From positions 62,001 to 126,000 of the forward strand of contig NZ_SNZV01000002.1 in assembly GCF_004364125.1 (NCBI RefSeq): 64,000 nucleotides of DNA. The letters are read 5' to 3'. Position 1 is the stretch's first letter. Every line of letters begins with the position of its first letter. The notes under the pieces are model-generated. The model saw only the letters and a program-made list of their open reading frames with translations, searched no databases and had not been told where the DNA came from. This stretch comes from Sphingobacterium paludis (GTDB taxonomy: Bacteria; Bacteroidota; Bacteroidia; Sphingobacteriales; Sphingobacteriaceae). Shown here one piece after another: positions 37,340 to 44,953 of the stretch. Made by a program: the position numbers and the translations under genes.

Positions 37340-39124
37340 ATGAACAACATGACACATATAGCACGCTTAAATGCCATCCGTGCTGCGATGGCCGATCGTG
37401 GCATCGATGCCTATATTATACCTTCATCTGATCCGCACATTAGCGAATATTTACCGGAGCGCTACCGGTGCATCGCCTGGGCATCGGGTTTTACAGGTTC
37501 GGCCGGAACACTGGCCATTACCAAAGATTTTGCGGGGTTATGGACCGATTCGCGCTATTTCGTGCAGGCCAATGAGCAGCTAGCAGGAACCGGATTTGCG
37601 TTGGTGAAGCTTAAGGCACAAGGCGCAGCGGAATACGCTTCGTGGTTGGCCGATACGCTACCGGCAGGAAGTACAGTAGCCTTCGATGGCAGCTTGGCAT
37701 CCCTCGCTGTAGCTCGAGCAGTTGAAGAGGCCTTGACGCCAGTCGATATCCGTGTGGACGGACATGTCGATCTGTTAGACGTGGTATGGGAAGACAGGCC
37801 AAGCTTGCCAGCGGCAAAAGCATACCTGTTGCATGAACAGCAAACGGGTGAATCTATCGAAGATAAACTTGCACGTGTAAGGACGAAACTAAAAGAGAAA
37901 TACGCCTCGGCGCATATCGTGTCAACCTTGGATGATTTAGCTTGGTTACTGAATATCCGCGGTAGCGATGTACAGTGTAATCCGGTAGTACTCGGCTTTC
38001 TGCTGATTGCTGATCGGCAGACTACATTATTTATCGACGCGAACAAACTTGGGGAAAGCGACCGTGCGCGCTTACAGCAAGCGGGCGTGGACGTGCAAAC
38101 ATATGAGGACGCCTTTGCTGCGGTTCGAAAACTGGATGCGACTTCTATCCTTATTGATCCTAAGCGTACATGCTTTGCGATGTATGATAGTGTCCCTCCG
38201 ACGACCAAGATTATAGAAGATATTAACCCGTCGACCCGTTTAAAGGCGGTGAAAAATAAAGTAGAGATTGCGCACACACGTGGTGCGATGCTTAAAGACG
38301 GTGTCGCACTGACCCGTTTTTTTAAATGGCTGGAAGAGGAAGTTTCACATGGAAAGTTGACGGAGATAGACATTGCTGACCGCTTACAGCAGTTTCGTGC
38401 GGCGGGCAAAGACTTCGTCGATATTTCCTTTGACACCATTGCCGGCTATTTGGAACACGGTGCTTTGCCGCACTATAAAGCTACCGAACAAAGTAACGCC
38501 ACGCTTGCTCCAAAAGGTTTGCTGCTCGTGGATTCGGGAGGGCAATATAAAGATGGTACGACGGATGTTACACGTGTTGTATCGTTAGGTAACCCGACAG
38601 AACGCGAAAAAGAAGATTATACTATTGTTTTAAAAGGAACCATTGAAGGTAGTTTGGCGATTTTTCCTTCGGGAACGCGGGGCTATCAAATTGATGCCAT
38701 TACCCGGCGACCCATTTGGGAAACGCTGCGCAACTACGGGCACGGCACAGGGCATGGTGTGGGCTTCTTCCTCAACGTGCACGAAGGTCCACATACATTC
38801 AACCCATCTAATGTGGACATTGCCGTGGAGGAGGGGATGATCACCTCGATCGAACCCGGTCTGTACCGCGAAGGGGAATACGGCATTCGTATCGAAAACC
38901 TCGTGCTAAGCATGGCTTTGGAAGCAAATCAATTTGGTGCGTTCATGCATTTCGAAACATTGACGCTATGTTACATCGCGACAGACCTGGTCGAGAAAAC
39001 GTTATTGGACAAGAAGCATATTGACTGGTTGAACGCGTATAACGCTTGGGTGTACAAATCGCTTGCCGAACATTTAACAACGGAAGAAGCGGCCTGGTTG
39101 GAAGAGAAAACACGCGCAATTTAA
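37340..39124 (+). CDS. pepP: Xaa-Pro aminopeptidase (aminopeptidase P, family M24)
   Basis: Releases N-terminal residues next to proline. The 594-residue protein has two creatinase-like N-domains and a C-terminal pita-bread domain with the metal ligands: DSGGQYKDGTTDVTR (two Asp), HGTGHGVG (His), and EPGLYREGEYGIRIEN (two Glu). It is the long, three-domain form known from Bacteroidota and eukaryotes. The ATG at 37340 is preferred over one at 37274, which adds a low-complexity stretch. GH20 follows after 3 nt, so the two are probably co-transcribed. Confidence 0.93.
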   Translation: MNNMTHIARLNAIRAAMADRGIDAYIIPSSDPHISEYLPERYRCIAWASGFTGSAGTLAITKDFAGLWTDSRYFVQANEQLAGTGFALVKLKAQGAAEYASWLADTLPAGSTVAFDGSLASLAVARAVEEALTPVDIRVDGHVDLLDVVWEDRPSLPAAKAYLLHEQQTGESIEDKLARVRTKLKEKYASAHIVSTLDDLAWLLNIRGSDVQCNPVVLGFLLIADRQTTLFIDANKLGESDRARLQQAGVDVQTYEDAFAAVRKLDATSILIDPKRTCFAMYDSVPPTTKIIEDINPSTRLKAVKNKVEIAHTRGAMLKDGVALTRFFKWLEEEVSHGKLTEIDIADRLQQFRAAGKDFVDISFDTIAGYLEHGALPHYKATEQSNATLAPKGLLLVDSGGQYKDGTTDVTRVVSLGNPTEREKEDYTIVLKGTIEGSLAIFPSGTRGYQIDAITRRPIWETLRNYGHGTGHGVGFFLNVHEGPHTFNPSNVDIAVEEGMITSIEPGLYREGEYGIRIENLVLSMALEANQFGAFMHFETLTLCYIATDLVEKTLLDKKHIDWLNAYNAWVYKSLAEHLTTEEAAWLEEKTRAI

Positions 39125-39127
39125 GAC

Positions 39128-41374
39128 ATGGGAAGAGTATTCGTGATGGGGCTACTGGCCATTTGCTTGATGGCGGGGGCGGTCCGCGCGCAGGAAAATA
39201 TTATTCCCTTCCCGCAGGAAATGCAGGTACATGCGGGAAGCTTTCCATTTGATCAATTGCGTATTTCCGCTGAAGATAATTCAGTGGAGGCACACTACCT
39301 GAAAGAGCAATGGCAAGGGATCTTCGGGAAAAAGCTGGCTCGCGGAGGAAGCAGGGTGACACTTAAGCTAGTTGTCGATCCAGTGGAGGGGGCTGGTCCA
39401 GAGGCCTATAAACTGGATATCCACGCCGGCGGGGTAACGGTAAAATCGAGCAGCGAGGCCGGAATTTTCTATGGCGTCCAGACTTTGTTGCAACTTTTAG
39501 AAGAACACCGAAAAGCCGGTTCTTTACCGTACTTGCATATTACTGACTATCCGAAATTCGCATACCGTGGGATGCATCTGGATGTTTGCCGGCATTTCTT
39601 TAGTGTGGAGGAAGTAAAGCGCTTTTTGGATTACATAGCGGCGTATAAGATCAATAAATTTCACTGGCATTTGACAGACGACCAGGGTTGGCGGATTGAA
39701 ATCAAGTCGCACCCAAAACTGACGCAAGTAGGTGCGTTTCGGCAGCGGAAGCCGTTTGATGGCGAAGCGCACCCGACCGATGATCCGGATGTTTACGGTG
39801 GGTTTTATACGCAGGAAGAAATCAAGGAGGTGGTTGCTTATGCAGCAGGGCTGCATATCGAAGTTATTCCAGAAATAGAGATGCCGGGGCATGCACAAGC
39901 TGCTTTGGCGGCTTATCCAGCATTGTCGTGTACCGGCGGCCCATTTTCAGTAGGTGTGAACTGGGGTGTCATGAAAGATATTTTTTGTCCGAAGGAAGAG
40001 ACATTCGCCTTGTTAGAAGATGTTATTGACGAAGTGTTACCCTTATTCCCCAGTGCCTACATCCATATAGGGGGTGATGAAGCACCTAAAGACCGCTGGA
40101 AGGCCTGCGCGCACTGTCAAGCATTGATTAAAAAACAAGGGTTGAAAGATGAGCATGAGTTACAAAGCTATTTCATTACGCGGATGGAGAAATACATCAA
40201 TTCAAAAGGAAAGAAAATTATCGGCTGGGATGAAATCTTGGAAGGCGGCTTAGCGCCAAATGCCACCGTCATGAGCTGGACGGGCATTGAGGGCGGTACA
40301 CAAGCTGCTCAATCTGGCCACGATGCGATTATGACTCCAGCTTCGCACGTTTATTTCGACTATTACCAAGGCAATCCACAGACAGAACCCTTGGCATTCT
40401 CGGCGGATTTGCCGTTGGAGCAGGTCTACAGTTACAATCCCTTTCCGACGGCATTGACAGCACAAGAAGCGCGGCATATTCTCGGAACGCAGGCCAATAT
40501 GTGGACAGAGTATATGCCTACTTTTAAACAGGTAGAATATATGCTTTTTCCACGGCTAATGGCTTTGTCGGAAGTGGCTTGGGGTACGTCAAAACCTGAT
40601 GCGTATGGCGCTTTTGAAAATAGAGTGATTGCCCAGTTTGCACGATTAGATCGGAAGAACATCAACTACAGTAGCGCCCTATATGAAGTGATTGGGGAAG
40701 CAAGAACTGATGCGGAGAAACTACTTTACATGCTATCGACGAGGAAAGATCCGTCGGCTATACGTTTCACCCGGGATGGTAGTGAGCCGCAATGGAATTC
40801 TTCGCGGTATCAGGGCCCGATAGATGTTCAAGATGCAACAACCATGAAAGCCGCCTATTTTGTAAACGGCAAAAAAATCAGCCGTACTACAAGCCAGCAT
40901 TTCGTAAAATCGAAAGCAACGGGCAAGCCCGTGATCCTGGCGGAAGAGCCTCATGCCAGCTATGCGGAAGGTGGCGCTGCGACGTTGGTGGATGGTATTT
41001 TAGGTTCACATGCCGTGCATAAAAAACATTGGCTCGGATTTATAAGAAAGGATGTAGAAGCGACTGTCGATCTGCTAAAGGTGGAAACCATATCCTCCGT
41101 GGGTGTATCTGTTCTGGAGAATAGAGGAATTGGTGCACATTATCCGGCATCGGTAACCGTCCTTATCGCTACCGATAATAAAAGTTTTCAGAAGGTCAAG
41201 ACATTAACGGTAGACGAGGTGCGCAAAGCCGATGGTTTTGTAAAAGTGCATGTCGGATCAAAGCAGGCACGTTATGTTAAGATTATTATCAAGAGCAGCG
41301 GCGAGATTTCGGCGGGAAACCCACTTGAAGGAACAGATAGCTGGCTGTTTGTCGATGAAATCACGATCGACTAA
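39128..41374 (+). CDS. beta-N-acetylhexosaminidase, GH20
   Basis: Removes terminal beta-GlcNAc/GalNAc from glycans, secreted to the periplasm. The 748-residue protein has a signal peptide (VMGLLAICLMAGAVRAQ), a GH20b N-domain, the catalytic barrel with FHWHLTDDQGWRIEIK (about residue 178) and the Asp-Glu pair in YIHIGGDEAPKDRWKAC (about 315), and a C-terminal region with a chitobiase-type domain (RDGSEPQWNSSRYQGP) and a discoidin-like beta-sandwich. Likely works with the fucosidase and mannosidase genes downstream on host-type or fungal glycans. Confidence 0.95.
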   Translation: MGRVFVMGLLAICLMAGAVRAQENIIPFPQEMQVHAGSFPFDQLRISAEDNSVEAHYLKEQWQGIFGKKLARGGSRVTLKLVVDPVEGAGPEAYKLDIHAGGVTVKSSSEAGIFYGVQTLLQLLEEHRKAGSLPYLHITDYPKFAYRGMHLDVCRHFFSVEEVKRFLDYIAAYKINKFHWHLTDDQGWRIEIKSHPKLTQVGAFRQRKPFDGEAHPTDDPDVYGGFYTQEEIKEVVAYAAGLHIEVIPEIEMPGHAQAALAAYPALSCTGGPFSVGVNWGVMKDIFCPKEETFALLEDVIDEVLPLFPSAYIHIGGDEAPKDRWKACAHCQALIKKQGLKDEHELQSYFITRMEKYINSKGKKIIGWDEILEGGLAPNATVMSWTGIEGGTQAAQSGHDAIMTPASHVYFDYYQGNPQTEPLAFSADLPLEQVYSYNPFPTALTAQEARHILGTQANMWTEYMPTFKQVEYMLFPRLMALSEVAWGTSKPDAYGAFENRVIAQFARLDRKNINYSSALYEVIGEARTDAEKLLYMLSTRKDPSAIRFTRDGSEPQWNSSRYQGPIDVQDATTMKAAYFVNGKKISRTTSQHFVKSKATGKPVILAEEPHASYAEGGAATLVDGILGSHAVHKKHWLGFIRKDVEATVDLLKVETISSVGVSVLENRGIGAHYPASVTVLIATDNKSFQKVKTLTVDEVRKADGFVKVHVGSKQARYVKIIIKSSGEISAGNPLEGTDSWLFVDEITID

Positions 41375-41418
41375 TATATAAAACAACAGCCCGATTCATC
41401 GGGCTGTTGTTTTATATA
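41375..41418. terminator. bidirectional terminator between GH20 and the XRE gene
   Basis: A perfect 20-bp inverted repeat, 41375-41394 with 41399-41418 (arms contain ACAACAGCCCGA), around TTCA, with A/T-rich ends giving T-runs in both directions. It separates the converging GH20 and XRE genes. Confidence 0.9.
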
Positions 41419-41445
41419 TTCTTGCTAGCGTTTAGACTACACGCT

Positions 41446-41919
41446 TCACTTAGGCTTTTTGTATTTCTTTATGTTACCTTCTTTTACATATTCCAGTTCA
41501 CCCTCTTTGCAGTAGTTGGTCAAATACACTGAAAATTTGTTACTATCTCTTTTGTCTGAGTCGAGCTCCTTGATAACTTCCGCGACTCGTTTAGGCTGAT
41601 TAAAGAAATCACTGTTGTAAACCAAATCGTCTAGCTTTTGTGTAATTTCCAATCGCCGTCTCGACTCTGGAGGTAAGTCGTAAAGAGGCCGTAAATCAAT
41701 GTCGTCAACAAGTACATCTCTGGGCTGTATCTGAAGTGCACGGCAGATGAGCAAAAAATTGCTCAACGTGGAGCCTTTTCCGTTTTCAAATGTTGAAATC
41801 ATGTTTACCGTAAGTCCAGTCATATTTGAAACGTCTTTTTGGGAGTAAGATAATTCCTCTCGACGCGCTCTAATTTTGCGACCAATTTCCTGTACGATGC
41901 CTTTGTTAATTCCGCTCAC
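41446..41919 (-). CDS. XRE-family HTH regulator with charged C-terminal extension
   Basis: A 157-residue DNA-binding protein. The lambda-repressor-type helix-turn-helix lies at about residues 10-65 (IGRKIRARREELSYSQKDVSNMTG, then ISTFENGKGSTLSNFLLICRAL). A roughly 90-residue, charged, likely helical tail follows (RRRLEITQKLDDLVYNSD, and a basic end KKYKKPK). It is divergent from the Cas12f-like gene, and two TTGCGCAA sites lie between them, suggesting that it controls both. The tail could bind a partner; no family assignment is made. Confidence 0.85.
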   Translation of the reverse strand: MSGINKGIVQEIGRKIRARREELSYSQKDVSNMTGLTVNMISTFENGKGSTLSNFLLICRALQIQPRDVLVDDIDLRPLYDLPPESRRRLEITQKLDDLVYNSDFFNQPKRVAEVIKELDSDKRDSNKFSVYLTNYCKEGELEYVKEGNIKKYKKPK

Positions 41920-41977
41920 AAGCCAAATTAAACAAAAACAGAAATATTTTTAATACATTTATTTTTGTATAATAGCT

Positions 41978-42010
41978 TTGCGCAAACTTTTGTAAAATAA
42001 AATTGCGCAA
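41978..42010. promoter_or_regulatory. two TTGCGCAA palindromes, candidate operator of the XRE regulator
   Basis: TTGCGCAA occurs at 41978-41985 and again at 42003-42010, 25 bp apart. Each is a perfect 8-bp palindrome. The second overlaps the -33 element (42003-42005) of the predicted promoter that drives rightward transcription, so binding there would block it. The arrangement fits autorepression by the divergent XRE protein (inference). Confidence 0.6.
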
Positions 42011-42033
42011 AACGAATAGGTTTGTTATATTTG
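42003..42033 (+). promoter_or_regulatory. predicted promoter for the RNA and Cas12f-like gene
   Basis: TTG at 42003-42005, 20 bp, then TATATTTG at 42026-42033, matching the Bacteroidota TTTG/TAnnTTTG consensus. Transcription would start near 42039, producing a leader of about 490 nt before the Cas12f-like start codon. Confidence 0.6.
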
Positions 42034-42043
42034 CTTTTAAACG

Positions 42044-42160
42044 ATGGATGAAATACTGTTTTCAGACAGCTTAGCCCATTTTTTCGAAACGTATGTATTA
42101 GGTTCTTTGAATTATCGATCGTATTGGAAAGCAGGCTGTGCCTATCAAGATGTCAACTAA
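42044..42160 (+). CDS. possible 38-residue small protein
   Basis: An open frame from ATG 42044 to TAA 42160 encodes 38 residues (starts MDEILFSDSLAHFF, ends GCAYQDVN). It would begin only about five bases after the predicted transcription start, so it would be translated as a leaderless or near-leaderless message. No domain is recognised. It may be a real small protein, a translated leader that controls the downstream RNA, or chance. Confidence 0.3.
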   Translation: MDEILFSDSLAHFFETYVLGSLNYRSYWKAGCAYQDVN

Positions 42161-42164
42161 CGAA

Positions 42165-42530
42165 AGCTAAGCTAACGATAGCAAGTAACCCGTAAAACAA
42201 AATTTGGAGGCTCCTTGTGGCGCCGTGGGGTGAGGATATAGGTCACTCACTGAATACTGCCGATAGCCGTTACGGCTTGATTGTTTTTGGTAAGTATACA
42301 CAACTAATGCTAAACATATTGACTTCATACGGTCCCTGCCGTCCATACATTGATAAGAGCGTGTTGGTAAAGTTAGCATTCTGCAAACGTCGAGCACAGG
42401 TCCTCAGCAGGGAGGACAGTAAACCAGGGTATTTTATTGGCTAAAGCTGTGGGCAGGCGTTATGGGTTGGTCGCTTACCAGAACGTGGGAGGTATTTCGG
42501 ATCACGCTGTCCGCATCAAATCAAGGTATC
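42165..42530 (+). ncRNA. structured non-coding region, candidate guide RNA of the Cas12f-like protein
   Basis: About 370 nt with no convincing gene. It folds: AATGCTAA (42306-42313) pairs with TTAGCATT (42373-42380), enclosing hairpin ACGG/CCGT (42329-42342) and a CCATACA/TGTTGG stem (to about 42367), like a three-way junction. Next is GTCCTC/GAGGAC (42400-42417), and further small hairpins sit near 42268-42280 (AGCCGTTACGGCT) and 42466-42477. Position next to a predicted RNA-guided protein suggests a tracrRNA/omega-RNA-like role. Ends and guide segment are unknown. Confidence 0.5.
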
Positions 42531-42533
42531 AAT

Positions 42534-43628
42534 ATGGAAAAGCAGACACACATTGTTGTAAGGAAGATCCAATTACTTATAGATTGCGCTAACAGGGAAC
42601 AACGCCGAGCGTACTACGGCACGTTGTTCGAATGGCAATCGCTGGTGTTTCGCGGATCTAACTTGGTCTTGACCCACCAGTATATTCAAGAGCGGATCCC
42701 CGATTTTATTTACTTGCAGGATGAGATCCGCGTTAAGCTAGCAAACCGTGAAAACGATGAACAGGGGATATTTACCACCTCACGCTTAAATTCGACATAC
42801 CAATTGCTTTCGCACTATTTCAAAGGGAAGGTGCCCGCCAAAATATTAACGAGCTTAAACGTAAGCACGGTAAAATGTTTTAACCGCCATCGCCTTGCCT
42901 ATTGGAAGGGTGAACGTTCGTTGGCAACCGCTAGGCGAGATGTGCCCATACCGTTTTCAGGATTGGATATGAAATTTACTAGGGAAGGCAATTCCAAAGA
43001 ATTTAAATGTGTACTTTTTAAAATTCCCTTTCGCACGTACTTGGGTAAGGACCCCGGAAGTAAGCGAAAGCTGTTAGAAAAGGCCATGGCAGGGCAGATA
43101 AAAGTGTGTGGGAGTTTGCTGCAGATCCGGAAAGGAAAAATATACATACTGCTCAGTTTGGAATTACCGAAAGTACAGCTTGGCCTCCAACCTTATGTTA
43201 TCGCAGAAGCTTCCCTAACATTAGAATATCCCATTTCCGTAAAAATCGATAACAAACACTATCAAATAGGAACCAAAGAAGAGTTTTTGTACCGGAGGCT
43301 GGCCATACAATCGGCAAGAAACCGTCTTCAAAAAGCAGCTTCATTTGCAAAAGGTGGCCACGGCCGCAAACGGAAGACGATATGCATTGCGCATTTTGAG
43401 GATAAAGAAAAAAGGTATGTGGAAAGTCGGTTACATTCGTATAGCCGAAAGTTGATTGATATTTGCATGGAAGCTGGAGCGGGCACCTTGTTGCTGGTTA
43501 ATCAAGCAACGCGGGAAGAGTTTGCCAAGGAGGATCGATTCGTGCTTCGCAATTGGAGTTACTATGGTCTTATACAAAAGATAAAGTATAAAGCTGATCG
43601 GGTAGGCATTGAGGTTATTGTGGAATAG
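42534..43628 (+). CDS. Cas12f/TnpB-like protein, predicted nuclease-dead and C-terminally truncated
   Basis: A 364-residue protein from ATG 42534 (an in-frame GTG/ATG start at 42462 is less likely). From about residue 137 onward I can align it by eye with Cas12f: VPIPF (137), FKIPFR (162-167), LSLELPK (207-213), GGHGRKRK (274-281), GTLLLVNQ (317-324), RNWSYYGLIQKIKYKADRVGIEV (339-361). Where Cas12f has the RuvC-I GIDVG there is AEASL, and where it has MENL (RuvC-II Glu) there is LVNQ. The protein ends where the zinc ribbon and RuvC-III Asp would begin. It should bind RNA and DNA but not cut. Family assignment is from memory of Cas12f sequences. Confidence 0.75.
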   Translation: MEKQTHIVVRKIQLLIDCANREQRRAYYGTLFEWQSLVFRGSNLVLTHQYIQERIPDFIYLQDEIRVKLANRENDEQGIFTTSRLNSTYQLLSHYFKGKVPAKILTSLNVSTVKCFNRHRLAYWKGERSLATARRDVPIPFSGLDMKFTREGNSKEFKCVLFKIPFRTYLGKDPGSKRKLLEKAMAGQIKVCGSLLQIRKGKIYILLSLELPKVQLGLQPYVIAEASLTLEYPISVKIDNKHYQIGTKEEFLYRRLAIQSARNRLQKAASFAKGGHGRKRKTICIAHFEDKEKRYVESRLHSYSRKLIDICMEAGAGTLLLVNQATREEFAKEDRFVLRNWSYYGLIQKIKYKADRVGIEVIVE

Positions 43629-43661
43629 CGATAGCAAGAGAACTGTCGGTCGCGCTAAATG

Positions 43662-43699
43662 AAAAAGCATGAGCGCTCGTCGGCGCTCATGCTTTTTTT
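43662..43699. terminator. bidirectional terminator between the Cas12f-like gene and the DUF4374 gene
   Basis: GCATGAGCGC (43667-43676) pairs with GCGCTCATGC (43683-43692) around a 6-nt loop, flanked by A5 and T7. It serves both converging genes, 34 nt after the Cas12f-like stop. Confidence 0.93.
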
Positions 43700-43713
43700 A
43701 TAAAATCTAGCCT

Positions 43714-44937
43714 TTAGTTTACGCGCGATACGGCAGTTATTGATCCGCCCTCGACGCGTAACCCTTGCGTCGCTGTTGCTGTCGACGCATCAATTTTGTA
43801 AACAAAACTTACGGCTTCCGTCGTTGCGATACCGATATAGGCTACCCCATTCTTAGGCGTGTAATTGTTGTAAGTTACCGCTTTGATCGTGCTAATATCT
43901 GGCATGCCCGTCACATCTTTAAACGTTTTGTTGTAGACATCAACGATACCAATATGTTTACCATCGGTGTAATTGCCCTTTTCCTCCTTTGTCGTCATTT
44001 GTACGACAAATTTACCTTGGCCTACATAAATCCAATTGGTAATGTTTTTACCGTTACTCACGGCTTCGATATCGAAGTAGTACGATTTATCAAACTCGGT
44101 TGTGCCAGCACTTACACGCGTGATTGCCGATGGTTTTGTGGAGTTCAGCGTGCCGTTCGCCGTTGCTACGGAGGAAGAGAATGCGTATACATCTCCTTTT
44201 TCGTCAATCGCGAGGCCATCACGGAAATATCGGCCGATAAAGCTTGTGCGGTCATCGCTGATCACTTTTTCGAAGGTCATGTCTGGATACGAGTAAACAG
44301 CTATCCACGCATTGTTTGGATAAGCGGTGTCAAACGCGCCATTACAACAAGCTTTAATTGACATAAAAGGCGCATAAACTTTGTTCCCTACTTGTTTGAT
44401 CCACGTGAAAAATGCTGTCTCACCATTCTTCAGGATATCTTGTGTGTTGATCGTACCTTCCTTTGTAATCGTTAGGCTATTGGTATTCACCTGGTAGTAA
44501 TTAGCGAATGGATTGGTTATCGCACGTGGAATCTTTAGCATAAGAATGTCATCGTTAACAGGTGCAAAAGCTTGTACTGTTTCGCTAGTGAAATTTTTCA
44601 AACGCGTTAACTTACCATCTGTAACTTCGTATGTGGTCACAGCTCCTGGGTTTGATTGGCCGTATAGCATACTGAAAAATTTGTTATTATGCGTTACATA
44701 GTATCGGTATGTTCCATCTTGCTCAATACCATTTCCTAGAATAGAAACCGTTCCAGATTCAAGGTCGTTGGCTGTCACTAGATAATCTGCCACCGCCGTA
44801 GAGGCAACTGGCGTAACGGCTAATACAAAATTTCCTTTATTACCATTATCAGGCGTAGGGTTATCGCTCTTGCACGAGAAAGCACTAAAAGACAGTATCG
44901 TAGCTACTGCTAAATTTATTAACTTGTTTGTTTTCAT
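43714..44937 (-). CDS. DUF4374 surface lipoprotein, XusB-like siderophore-binding protein
   Basis: A 407-residue lipoprotein (LSFSAFSCKSD, Cys about residue 22) with a beta-propeller-like body. DUF4374 proteins include XusB of Bacteroides thetaiotaomicron, which binds ferric enterobactin on the cell surface and works with the TonB-dependent receptor XusA. It follows the receptor gene by 16 nt on the same strand, matching a xusA-xusB order. The PepSY inner-membrane partner XusC is not in the window. Function here is inferred from family and neighbour. Confidence 0.85.
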   Translation of the reverse strand: MKTNKLINLAVATILSFSAFSCKSDNPTPDNGNKGNFVLAVTPVASTAVADYLVTANDLESGTVSILGNGIEQDGTYRYYVTHNNKFFSMLYGQSNPGAVTTYEVTDGKLTRLKNFTSETVQAFAPVNDDILMLKIPRAITNPFANYYQVNTNSLTITKEGTINTQDILKNGETAFFTWIKQVGNKVYAPFMSIKACCNGAFDTAYPNNAWIAVYSYPDMTFEKVISDDRTSFIGRYFRDGLAIDEKGDVYAFSSSVATANGTLNSTKPSAITRVSAGTTEFDKSYYFDIEAVSNGKNITNWIYVGQGKFVVQMTTKEEKGNYTDGKHIGIVDVYNKTFKDVTGMPDISTIKAVTYNNYTPKNGVAYIGIATTEAVSFVYKIDASTATATQGLRVEGGSITAVSRVN

Positions 44938-44953
44938 TGTTTTCTATTTTAAA

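Noticed and set aside
42534..43640. An intact IS605/IS607 element (TnpB with transposon ends).
   Set aside because: No TnpA gene or clear end hairpins, catalytic residues absent, and the zinc ribbon is missing in all frames after the stop.
42165..43700. A CRISPR array linked to the Cas12f-like gene.
   Set aside because: No regularly spaced repeats of 20 nt or more were seen; only 10-mers and a 14-nt near-repeat occur.
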